Source: Nanobdellota archaeon (lineage in GTDB: Archaea > Nanobdellota > Nanobdellia > Pacearchaeales > GW2011-AR1). From it: a stretch of 5,199 nt of DNA. The first letter of the stretch is position 1. Every line of letters begins with the position of its first letter. Positions 1-5,199 of the stretch are shown in pieces. A model generated the notes under the pieces. It was not told the DNA's origin, ran no database searches, and worked only from the letters and a program-made list of their open reading frames with translations. The translations under genes were made by a program, and so were the position numbers. The stretch spans positions 1-5,199 of the forward strand of contig JAHIWJ010000035.1 in assembly GCA_018816205.1 (NCBI GenBank), written 5' to 3'.

Positions 1-134
1 AACTAGCAAAAGAATGCCTTAAATCTTCAACTCAGAGAGATATCGGCTCAGGAAACGGAATCGACGTCTTCACAATCACCAAAGACGGAATCAACCATGT
101 TGTTTCTGAAGAAATAATTCCGCAATATAAATAA
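1..134 (+). CDS. psmB: 20S proteasome beta subunit, C-terminal fragment (gene starts before the window)
   Basis: This is the last 43 codons plus the TAA stop of an open frame that enters from the left edge; the first complete codon is at base 3. The visible protein contains the block QRDIGSGNGIDVFTITKDG, which matches the C-terminal part of archaeal proteasome beta subunits. By that alignment the Asp, Ser and Gly of RD-x-x-SG (fragment residues 13, 16 and 17) correspond to the conserved Asp166, Ser169 and Gly170 that support the N-terminal threonine nucleophile in the Thermoplasma enzyme. The subunit forms the inner catalytic rings of the cytosolic 20S proteasome. The N-terminal propeptide and catalytic threonine lie outside the window, so activity cannot be judged. 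The next gene, aCPSF1, begins 15 bp after the stop, and this adjacency supports the call. An alpha subunit is less likely because of the SGxGIDV pattern near the C terminus. Confidence 0.85.
   Translation, partial: LAKECLKSSTQRDIGSGNGIDVFTITKDGINHVVSEEIIPQYK
126..133 (+). promoter_or_regulatory. possible TATA box for aCPSF1, inside the psmB stop region
   Basis: The sequence TATAAATA is a good match to the archaeal TATA consensus. It covers the final Tyr and Lys codons of psmB and part of its stop. Its centre is about 20 nt before the aCPSF1 ATG at 150, slightly closer than the usual 25-27 nt to a start site. It could drive a leaderless aCPSF1 transcript, or it could simply be the result of the encoded amino acids. 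Read-through from psmB remains equally likely. Confidence 0.3.
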
Positions 135-149
135 CCATAAACTAAAACA

Positions 150-2042
150 ATGGCAGACATCTTAAAGACAATTAAAGAAGAATTGCCCAAAGCGATTAGT
201 GATGCTAATTTTGAAGGGGCCAACATAGTTCTCTACACCGAAGATAAGGAATTTTTCAAGAACGGTGATGAACAAATTAAAGATGTCGTATCAAAAATAA
301 AGAAAAGAGTCGAATTAAGAGCAGACAAGAAAATCCTTGCAAGTGAAGAGGAGACGGAAAAAACAATCAGGGCGCTAGTTCAAGAGGATGCAGAAATAGT
401 GAATATAATCTTTGACGTGCAGCGAAGCATAGTAATCATCGAAGCTAAAAAACCAGGCATGGTAATTGGAAAACAAGGCTCCATTCTTAACGACATAAAA
501 AGATCGACTTTTTGGCTCCCTGTAGTCCAAAGATCTCCGGCAATTCCCTCAAAGATTACAGAAAAAATCCGCTCGGTTCTTTACGCTAACAACATCTATC
601 GGAGAAAATTCCTGCACGACGTGGGTAAAAAAATCTACAACGATTGGAGCCCAGAAAAAAAGGAGATATGGGTGCGACTAAGTGTTTTAGGCAGCGGCGG
701 GCAAGTAGGCAGGTCCTGCTTTTTGTTGCACACCCCCAACTCAAAAATAATTTTAGACTGCGGAATCAACCCAGCGATTGCAGAGGGCCCAGAAAAATAT
801 CCCTATCTTGATGTTTCTGAAATCGGGGACATTAATTCAATCGACGCGGTAATCGTTTCTCATGCTCACTTAGACCATTCTGGCCTGGTTCCCTACCTGT
901 ACAAAATGGGTTACAAGGGCCCTTGTTATATGACTGCCCCAACTCGAGACATCTCTGCTCTGCTTCAGTTAGATCTCATCGGGGTAGCCTACAAAAAAGC
1001 ACAATTCCCTCTGTACAAAGCAGAGGACATCAAAGAGATGGTAAGGCATTCCATCTGCTTAGACTATGGGGAGGTAACCGACATTGCCCCCGACATGAGG
1101 ATTACGCTCTACAATGCCGGTCACGTTCTTGGTTCTGCTCAAGTTCACATCAACATCGGCAACGGCCTGCACAATTTCGTCTACACCGGAGACACAAAAT
1201 ATGCAAAAACAAGACTCCTTGATCCGGCAATGAACAGGTTCCCAAGAGTCGAAACAATTCAGCTTGAATCTACCTACGGGAGCAAAAACGACGTATTGCC
1301 CCCACTAAGAGAAGTCGAAGAAAAATTTATTGAGATAGTCAACGAAACCATTTCAAAAAAAGGAAAAGTCCTTCTTCCAGAACTTGGCCTAGGTCACGCG
1401 CAGGAAACCATGCTGAGGGTTGAAGAAGCAATTCGGTCAGGAAAACTGCCAAAAATTCCAGTTTACATCGACGGCATGATATGGGACATCAATGCGATTC
1501 ACACGGCCTATCCAGACTTCTTATCAGCAAATGTTAGAAACCAGGTCTTTCAGGACAATAATCCCTTTCTCTCAGACCTTTTCAAAAGAATCGGTTCTGC
1601 GGCAGAAAGAAAACAAGTCTTAGAAGGGGGCTCCTGCATGGTCATAGCAACCTCCGGAATGTTAGTCGGCGGAGCATCTGTAGAATACTTCAGGAACCTC
1701 GCAGAAAATCCAAACAATGTAATAATCTTTGGATGTTATCAGGCAGTAGGTTCTCTAGGAAGAGAAGTTAAGGATGGCGCTAAAGAAGTAAATCTCGGGA
1801 AAGATTACGGAAACGATATGTTAAAAGTCAACCTAAGAGTCGAAACCATGTATGGCCTATCAGCTCACTCGGGCAGAAACGAACTTATCCAATATATCAA
1901 TCGTATGACCCCCAGACCAAAAAAGATAATCATCAACCACGGAGAAATATCAAAATCCCTTGATCTCGCTTCAACTCTCTATCGCTCACACAAAGTAGAA
2001 ACAACCGTCCCAAAAAACCTTGAGACAATCAGACTCAAGTAA
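150..2042 (+). CDS. fttA: aCPSF1/FttA, archaeal beta-CASP ribonuclease and transcription termination factor
   Basis: The 630-residue protein has the full aCPSF1 layout and the family's usual length. Tandem KH-like domains occupy about residues 1-145, with a GKQG loop at 107-110. A metallo-beta-lactamase core follows from about 172, with a beta-CASP insertion at roughly 395-560. Zinc-ligand motifs are intact: HAHLDH (His238, His240, Asp242, His243), AGHVLGS (His325) and YTGDTKY (Asp348). The beta-CASP acid is in ESTYG (Glu373), and the later histidines are in SAHSGR (His573) and NHGE (His597). The terminal NLETIRL block is typical of the family's C-terminal end. In studied archaea this cytosolic protein cleaves nascent RNA at U-rich sites and terminates transcription. 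The ATG at 150 begins the conserved N-terminal KH region; no Shine-Dalgarno sequence is visible. It lies 15 bp after psmB and 34 bp before the protease gene. The block ELGLGHAQE departs from the more usual AVGRAQE form. Confidence 0.96.
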   Translation: MADILKTIKEELPKAISDANFEGANIVLYTEDKEFFKNGDEQIKDVVSKIKKRVELRADKKILASEEETEKTIRALVQEDAEIVNIIFDVQRSIVIIEAKKPGMVIGKQGSILNDIKRSTFWLPVVQRSPAIPSKITEKIRSVLYANNIYRRKFLHDVGKKIYNDWSPEKKEIWVRLSVLGSGGQVGRSCFLLHTPNSKIILDCGINPAIAEGPEKYPYLDVSEIGDINSIDAVIVSHAHLDHSGLVPYLYKMGYKGPCYMTAPTRDISALLQLDLIGVAYKKAQFPLYKAEDIKEMVRHSICLDYGEVTDIAPDMRITLYNAGHVLGSAQVHINIGNGLHNFVYTGDTKYAKTRLLDPAMNRFPRVETIQLESTYGSKNDVLPPLREVEEKFIEIVNETISKKGKVLLPELGLGHAQETMLRVEEAIRSGKLPKIPVYIDGMIWDINAIHTAYPDFLSANVRNQVFQDNNPFLSDLFKRIGSAAERKQVLEGGSCMVIATSGMLVGGASVEYFRNLAENPNNVIIFGCYQAVGSLGREVKDGAKEVNLGKDYGNDMLKVNLRVETMYGLSAHSGRNELIQYINRMTPRPKKIIINHGEISKSLDLASTLYRSHKVETTVPKNLETIRLK

Positions 2043-2048
2043 AAACAA

Positions 2049-2055
2049 TTAAAAA
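2049..2055 (+). promoter_or_regulatory. possible weak TATA-like element for the PSH protease gene
   Basis: TTAAAAA lies in the 34-bp gap after aCPSF1, centred 25 nt before the ATG at 2077, which is the expected spacing for a leaderless transcript. The match is weak and A-rich spacers are common here. No T-tract terminator is visible between the two genes, so co-transcription with aCPSF1 is at least as likely. Confidence 0.25.
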
Positions 2056-2076
2056 CCCCTCGCCTCATACATACAC

Positions 2077-2991
2077 ATGAAACATACATGGTCGATTACC
2101 CTGCTTCTTTTAGCAATGTTCTTTGTTACTCAACTTCTCGGCCTATTCGTGATGAGCCAGTATATCTCCTCCGACAACCCCCTTCCCTATGGGATGGAGC
2201 CGCCTGCAGAAGTTGAACAACGCTCTGCTTTCGATTTAGTATTGAGCTTTGCGATAGCCTTTGCGTTGGTAGTTGTAATAATGCTCCTGCTAACAAAATA
2301 CAACGCAGAGACTTTCTTGAGAATCTGGTTTTTTGCAGTCGTAGTTCTTGCATTAGGAATTTCTCTTAATTCAGTGCTCTTTTTTGTTCCAAACTCCTCT
2401 ATTTTTGCTCTCATCGTAGCACTCCCTCTTGCTTTCTTTAAGATTTTTAAAAGAAATCTGGTAGTTCACAACGTTACCGAACTACTTGTCTATCCTGGAA
2501 TCGCAGCAATTTTTGTGGTCATGCTCCTATCCTGGACATCCGCCCCACTAACAGCAATCATAGTAATCCTCATCCTAATTTCAATCTATGACATGTACGC
2601 AGTTTGGCACGCCGGCTTCATGCAAAAAATGGCTCAATATCAAATTCAAAAACTCAAAATATTCACAGGGTTCTTTGTTCCTTACATCGGGAAAAAAGAA
2701 AGAAGAATCGTCACACAGACAGCAAAAACAAAATCCAAAAAGAAGACTGAAAAGAAAGTAAACGCGGGTGTGGCCATTCTAGGCGGCGGCGATGTAGTCT
2801 TTCCAATAATTCTTGCAGGAATAGCCATGATACAAATTGGCCTTACTTCTGCGCTAATGGTCTCATTAGGTGCAACTATCGCGCTTGCTCTCTTGTTCTA
2901 CCTTTCTGAAAAAGGCAAGTTTTACCCAGCAATGCCCTTCATAACCACCGGCTGCTTCATTGCTTTAGGCATCTCTCGGCTCATAAACTAG
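2077..2991 (+). CDS. intramembrane aspartyl protease, presenilin/signal peptide peptidase homologue (PSH, family A22)
   Basis: This 304-residue polytopic membrane protein belongs to the GxGD aspartyl protease group, which cleaves substrates within the membrane. About nine hydrophobic spans can be seen, at roughly residues 6-27, 52-73, 80-103, 107-124, 134-152, 156-178, 230-250, 254-276 and 283-301. The two catalytic aspartates fall where expected: Asp172 in YDMYAV near the end of span six, and Asp239 in GGGDVVFP in span seven. A lysine-rich hydrophilic loop at about 180-230 separates them, as in the family. The C-terminal PAL motif that shapes the active site is present as PAMP (284-287), so leucine is replaced by methionine. 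Length agrees with archaeal members of about 300 residues. Its natural substrates are unknown; clearance of signal peptides or membrane-protein stubs is an inference. It follows aCPSF1 by 34 bp on the same strand. The ATG at 2077 begins directly with the first span. Confidence 0.9.
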   Translation: MKHTWSITLLLLAMFFVTQLLGLFVMSQYISSDNPLPYGMEPPAEVEQRSAFDLVLSFAIAFALVVVIMLLLTKYNAETFLRIWFFAVVVLALGISLNSVLFFVPNSSIFALIVALPLAFFKIFKRNLVVHNVTELLVYPGIAAIFVVMLLSWTSAPLTAIIVILILISIYDMYAVWHAGFMQKMAQYQIQKLKIFTGFFVPYIGKKERRIVTQTAKTKSKKKTEKKVNAGVAILGGGDVVFPIILAGIAMIQIGLTSALMVSLGATIALALLFYLSEKGKFYPAMPFITTGCFIALGISRLIN

Positions 2992-3016
2992 TTTGTCATT
3001 GTTAAGTTACAACATA

Positions 3017-3032
3017 CCAAAAGGTTTATAAA
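3017..3032 (+). promoter_or_regulatory. BRE/TATA promoter of the TrmB-type regulator gene, probably leaderless
   Basis: TTTATAAA at 3025-3032 is preceded by a purine-rich CCAAAAGG resembling a BRE. The TATA centre lies 25-26 nt before the ATG at 3054, so the transcript should start at or next to the start codon. No ribosome binding sequence lies between them, which fits a leaderless mRNA. This is the clearest promoter in the window, and it indicates that the regulator is transcribed separately from the upstream cluster. Confidence 0.7.
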
Positions 3033-3053
3033 TGGGTCATCTGTTGCCCCTTA

Positions 3054-3857
3054 ATGATGATAAAGCAGGAATTAGTGAAGAGAATCAAAGAATACTTTAA
3101 TTTGAATATCTATGAAACAAAAGTTTGGATTGCTCTACTTTCAAAGGGAATTGCTTCCGCAGGCGAAATTGCAAGCATTTCCGGAGTTCCAAGATCAAGG
3201 ACTTATGATGTCCTAGAATCCCTAGAAAAAAGGGGTTTCGCAATCGTAAAAATCGGTAAACCTGTGAAATACATCGCAGTCAAACCAACTGAAGTTCTTG
3301 AAAAAATGAAAGCCTTGACTATCCAAGAAGCTCAGGAAAAGGTCAAAAACCTGTCCACTCTCAAAGACACCACAGAATACGAGGAACTTGAAAAACTTCA
3401 CCAATCTGGAATTTCCCCGATTAAAACCCACGAAATAACCGGCTCTTTAAGAGGCAGGTCAAACATCGTGTCGCGATTAAGGGAGCTTGTCCAAAATGCA
3501 AAAAAAGAAATCATGATTTCCACGTCTGTTTTCGATTTTGAAGACAAGTCAAGAGTCCTGCTTCCTGCCCTAGAACAAGCAACTAAAAACAACGTCAAAG
3601 TAAATCTCCTCCTAGCTGGCCCGGTAGAAAAAATAAAAAAGATTGCTATTAAGACCAACCTCAAACCAGCAGTCAACGAATCTGAAGCTAGAATGTACAT
3701 TGCAGACAGGTCAGAGGTATTATTCATGATTACTTCAGAAAAATCTGAAGAAGAAATTGGCGTTTGGCTGAACTCGCCATTTTTTGCACAATCTCTTTCA
3801 AACATAATTGACGCCGGTTCTAGAAAAAGAAAGGAACAATTTAAGGAAATTCATTAA
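3054..3857 (+). CDS. TrmB-family winged-helix transcriptional regulator with C-terminal effector-type domain
   Basis: The 267-residue protein begins with a winged helix-turn-helix at about residues 8-78. It comprises a first helix around YETKVWIALL, a GEIASISGVPRSRTYDVLESLEKRGF recognition segment at about 37-62, and a wing ending in KYIAVKP. This is the typical TrmB DNA-binding domain. A charged helical linker at about 79-118 probably mediates dimerisation. The rest, from about 125, resembles the phospholipase-D-like effector domain of TrmB proteins (RLRELVQNAKKEIMIS, then ALEQATKNNVKVNLLLAG, then a late EVLFMITSEK strand). No HKD catalytic motif is seen, so this domain is more likely to be sensory than enzymatic. 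Known TrmB proteins respond to sugars, but the ligand and target genes here cannot be inferred. Two ATGs are adjacent (3054 and 3057); the first fits the promoter spacing. The stop overlaps the stop of convergent cca. Confidence 0.88.
   Translation: MMIKQELVKRIKEYFNLNIYETKVWIALLSKGIASAGEIASISGVPRSRTYDVLESLEKRGFAIVKIGKPVKYIAVKPTEVLEKMKALTIQEAQEKVKNLSTLKDTTEYEELEKLHQSGISPIKTHEITGSLRGRSNIVSRLRELVQNAKKEIMISTSVFDFEDKSRVLLPALEQATKNNVKVNLLLAGPVEKIKKIAIKTNLKPAVNESEARMYIADRSEVLFMITSEKSEEEIGVWLNSPFFAQSLSNIIDAGSRKRKEQFKEIH
3821..3834 (-). terminator. possible U-rich termination region for cca, inside the TrmB-type gene
   Basis: Read on the minus strand, this stretch is pyrimidine-rich with runs of three and five T's, beginning about 20 nt past the cca stop. 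Archaeal termination commonly occurs at U-rich tracts without a hairpin. The runs are short and overlap coding sequence of the opposing gene, so support is modest. Confidence 0.3.
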
Positions 3858-5119
3858 ACCTTAACTACGGCCATTTTGCTTATGCCCATATCGCTTTTTT
3901 TGAACATACCTTCTCTACTTGAATTCCATCTCCTCAAAAATTCCTTGCCATCAAAATCAATCTTAACTATTGCATAAACAAAACCTGCTCTTTTTGAAAC
4001 GCTCTTGTGTGCCCGTATAAACTTTGAAGCATCTTTTTTCTTTTCCAAGGGCGGACCTTTCTTAATAACCTTCTTTTTCGATATCAGTTTAAAATAAACA
4101 TCTGCCTTGTTTCCTTCTCCAGAATAAACAAACTCTCTGTCCAGAATTTCAAAATACTCTTTCAGCAGCTCTTCTAAAAGTCTGGAAAACTTTTTCATCT
4201 TTGTCCCAGCAATATCTCCCTCCTGTCTATTCGTCTCAAGCTCGAGGTGAACAAATTCGCCTTTATTCCTCTTAAGTTCGCTCTCATCAAACTCTTTCTT
4301 ATAAAAAAACTCTTCAGAAGGTTTTTTCAAGAATGCAGCTGCGACCCCTTGAAACTTCTTGAAAGTTTCTAAACTCAGAGAAGCAAGCACATTTCTCTCC
4401 TTCCAAGTCGGATCAATCAAAACAACAGGACTATGAAGTTTACTTTCATTCAGCTCAAAAAAAACTTCATTTTTCTTCTTGTAAAATTTCCCAAGGTCTA
4501 TTACGATGCGTCCATTCTCTTTAACCTTGACCAATTCCTTAAGCATCTTGTCAAAGCTCTTGTAATAAATTATGAGACACTCCAATCCGTATCCAGAAAA
4601 ACCATTGATATAAGACTCAGCTCCGTAAACTCCTTGAGCTTTAAAAAACTTCTTCGCCAGAGCAAGCTCTTTCCTCATGCGCCCGTTTAACTTTTTTTTA
4701 ACATAGCGCACATGAAAATAGCTCAGGTCGGTAACGTTCCTTGCCTCTCGCACCCTCTTTATCATTAAAACAGGAATAATTTCAAAGGTCAACTTGTTGT
4801 CTTTATAGACTCGAAAATAATCTCTGCTTCCATGCATTCTCTTCATCTTCATTCTATGTTCTCTAATAATCTCCTTCAACACATTTTCAAGCAAATCAGA
4901 AAGATTTTCATACTTCCAATCAAACCTGACAAAAATGTCCGCGTCATAAGTCTCAGAAAGCGCGAGCGTTCCCTTAGCGAAACTCCCTCCAAGAAAAACA
5001 TCAGCATCATACTTCTTGTTCACCTTAAATTTCAAAACTTCTAAAAACCAGTCTACTTCTTTTTTTAACTTCCTAAACTCCTCTTTTCCAACGGAAAAAT
5101 CAAATTTCTTTACTTTCAT
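3854..5119 (-). CDS. cca: CCA-adding enzyme (class I archaeal tRNA nucleotidyltransferase)
   Basis: The enzyme adds or repairs the 3'-terminal CCA of tRNAs from CTP and ATP without a nucleic acid template. Numbering from the ATG at 5119, the 421-residue protein carries the nucleotidyltransferase signature GGSFAKG (44-50) followed by DADIF, with metal-binding Asp59 and Asp61. The third carboxylate is in FEIIPV as Glu113, where archaeal enzymes usually have Asp. Class I landmarks follow: GVYGAE, GFSGYGLECL (173-182), IDPTWKERN (225-233), and a tail region of about 190 residues. Length is close to the roughly 440 residues of the Archaeoglobus enzyme. Lysine is very common (67 residues). An upstream in-frame TTG at 5122 could add one residue, but the ATG is preferred. 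No Shine-Dalgarno sequence is visible. The gene is unlinked to the + strand cluster and overlaps the TrmB-type gene by 4 nt tail to tail. Third-position G and T use is higher than in the + strand genes. Confidence 0.93.
   Translation of the reverse strand: MKVKKFDFSVGKEEFRKLKKEVDWFLEVLKFKVNKKYDADVFLGGSFAKGTLALSETYDADIFVRFDWKYENLSDLLENVLKEIIREHRMKMKRMHGSRDYFRVYKDNKLTFEIIPVLMIKRVREARNVTDLSYFHVRYVKKKLNGRMRKELALAKKFFKAQGVYGAESYINGFSGYGLECLIIYYKSFDKMLKELVKVKENGRIVIDLGKFYKKKNEVFFELNESKLHSPVVLIDPTWKERNVLASLSLETFKKFQGVAAAFLKKPSEEFFYKKEFDESELKRNKGEFVHLELETNRQEGDIAGTKMKKFSRLLEELLKEYFEILDREFVYSGEGNKADVYFKLISKKKVIKKGPPLEKKKDASKFIRAHKSVSKRAGFVYAIVKIDFDGKEFLRRWNSSREGMFKKSDMGISKMAVVKV
3895..3901 (+). terminator. 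U7 tract, likely terminator of the TrmB-type gene, inside the 3' end of cca
   Basis: A run of seven T's on the + strand lies about 38 nt after the regulator's stop codon. Uninterrupted U tracts are the main archaeal termination signal, and FttA, encoded in this same window, acts on U-rich RNA. No hairpin precedes it. Because the convergent genes leave no intergenic space, any terminator has to sit inside cca. The run also encodes part of a Lys-Lys pair in cca on the other strand, which could alone account for it. Confidence 0.4.
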
Positions 5120-5139
5120 CAAATTACAAAGAATCTTCG

Positions 5140-5147
5140 ATTTTTAA
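5140..5147 (-). promoter_or_regulatory. possible proximal TATA-like element for cca (leaderless option)
   Basis: On the minus strand this reads TTAAAAAT, centred about 25 nt before the cca ATG. That spacing would give a leaderless transcript like the one inferred for the TrmB-type gene. It is a weaker TATA match than the distal element at 5182-5190, and an A-rich background makes chance occurrence likely. Confidence 0.35.
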
Positions 5148-5169
5148 GCTTGTTCTTTTTTTATTTTCG

Positions 5170-5181
5170 TTGATAAATCAA
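5170..5181. repeat. 12-bp inverted repeat TTGAT-AA-ATCAA, operator-like
   Basis: Two perfect 5-bp arms separated by 2 bp abut the distal TATA element of cca on its downstream side. A dimeric regulator bound here would block promoter access. The arms are short and the region is very AT-rich, so chance is a real alternative. Confidence 0.3.
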
Positions 5182-5190
5182 TTATATATT
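5182..5190 (-). promoter_or_regulatory. distal TATA box upstream of cca
   Basis: The minus strand reads AATATATAA preceded by CGGAA, resembling a BRE plus TATA box. From here a transcript would start near 5160 and carry a leader of about 40 nt containing an A7 run. The TATA core is nearly symmetric, so it could equally serve a divergent gene beginning to the right of the window, which cannot be seen. Confidence 0.4.
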
Positions 5191-5199
5191 TTCCGTCTT

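Noticed and set aside
923..1222. 99-codon + strand open frame in a second frame within aCPSF1
   Set aside because: It lies entirely inside the metallo-beta-lactamase region of aCPSF1, and its Ser/Arg/His-rich translation is typical of a frame-shifted shadow.
2126..2414. Two overlapping minus-strand open frames of 75 codons opposite the PSH gene
   Set aside because: They lie antisense to the first membrane spans of a clear protease gene and show no recognisable product or start context.
2999..3012. TTGT-6-ACAA inverted repeat upstream of the regulator's TATA box, as an autoregulatory operator
   Set aside because: The arms are only 4 bp, the interior is not symmetric, and it does not resemble the known TACT-AGTA TrmB motif.
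3398..3805. 135-codon open frame on the minus strand opposite the TrmB-type gene
   Set aside because: It lies wholly antisense to a well-supported regulator, its translation resembles no known domain, and it has no promoter or start signal of its own.
5120..5122. TTG as the cca start codon, one codon upstream of the ATG
   Set aside because: An ATG follows immediately, TTG starts are less used, and the extra residue adds nothing to conserved sequence.
1..5199. tRNA/rRNA genes, CRISPR arrays, insertion sequences
   Set aside because: No cloverleaf-like or rRNA-like stretch, regularly spaced repeat, transposase or terminal inverted repeat was seen; intact protein genes fill nearly all of the window.

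Overview
The window looks like a piece of an archaeal chromosome. Four lines of evidence support this: an archaeal proteasome beta-subunit tail, an archaeal KH/metallo-beta-lactamase/beta-CASP protein (aCPSF1/FttA), a class I (archaeal-type) CCA-adding enzyme, and a TrmB-family regulator with a TATA-box promoter. Low-to-moderate GC, lysine-rich proteins and divergence of several normally conserved motifs suggest a DPANN-type lineage such as the Woesearchaeota/Pacearchaeota group. That placement is inferred from general sequence character and was not tested with a tree.

Layout. Positions 1-134 hold the last 43 codons of psmB (20S proteasome beta subunit, + strand). Positions 150-2042 encode aCPSF1/FttA, the archaeal transcription-termination and RNA 3'-end nuclease, 15 bp after psmB. 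Positions 2077-2991 encode a nine-span intramembrane aspartyl protease of the presenilin/signal-peptide-peptidase (PSH) family, 34 bp further on. A 62-bp gap carrying a clear TATA box precedes a TrmB-type regulator at 3054-3857. On the opposite strand, cca (3854-5119, tRNA CCA nucleotidyltransferase) converges on the regulator gene, and the two stop codons overlap within a shared TTAA. The last 80 bp (5120-5199) are AT-rich and hold the cca promoter region.

How the genes relate. psmB, aCPSF1 and the PSH protease are co-oriented and tightly spaced. They form a plausible housekeeping cluster combining protein degradation, transcript 3'-end formation and membrane proteolysis. The psmB-aCPSF1 adjacency fits the recurrent archaeal linkage of proteasome and RNA-processing genes. 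The TrmB-type regulator appears to have its own leaderless promoter, and its target is unknown. cca is a stand-alone tRNA maturation gene.

None of the four visible starts has a recognisable Shine-Dalgarno sequence, and each has an A/T-rich TATA-like element about 20-26 nt upstream, so leaderless transcription may be common in this organism. I see no mobile element, CRISPR array, tRNA or rRNA. I also see no convincing novel defence or metabolic system. The most interesting points are residue changes at conserved sites in three enzymes, the overlapping convergent termini, and strand-wide C-over-G skew that appears to account for different codon use in cca.
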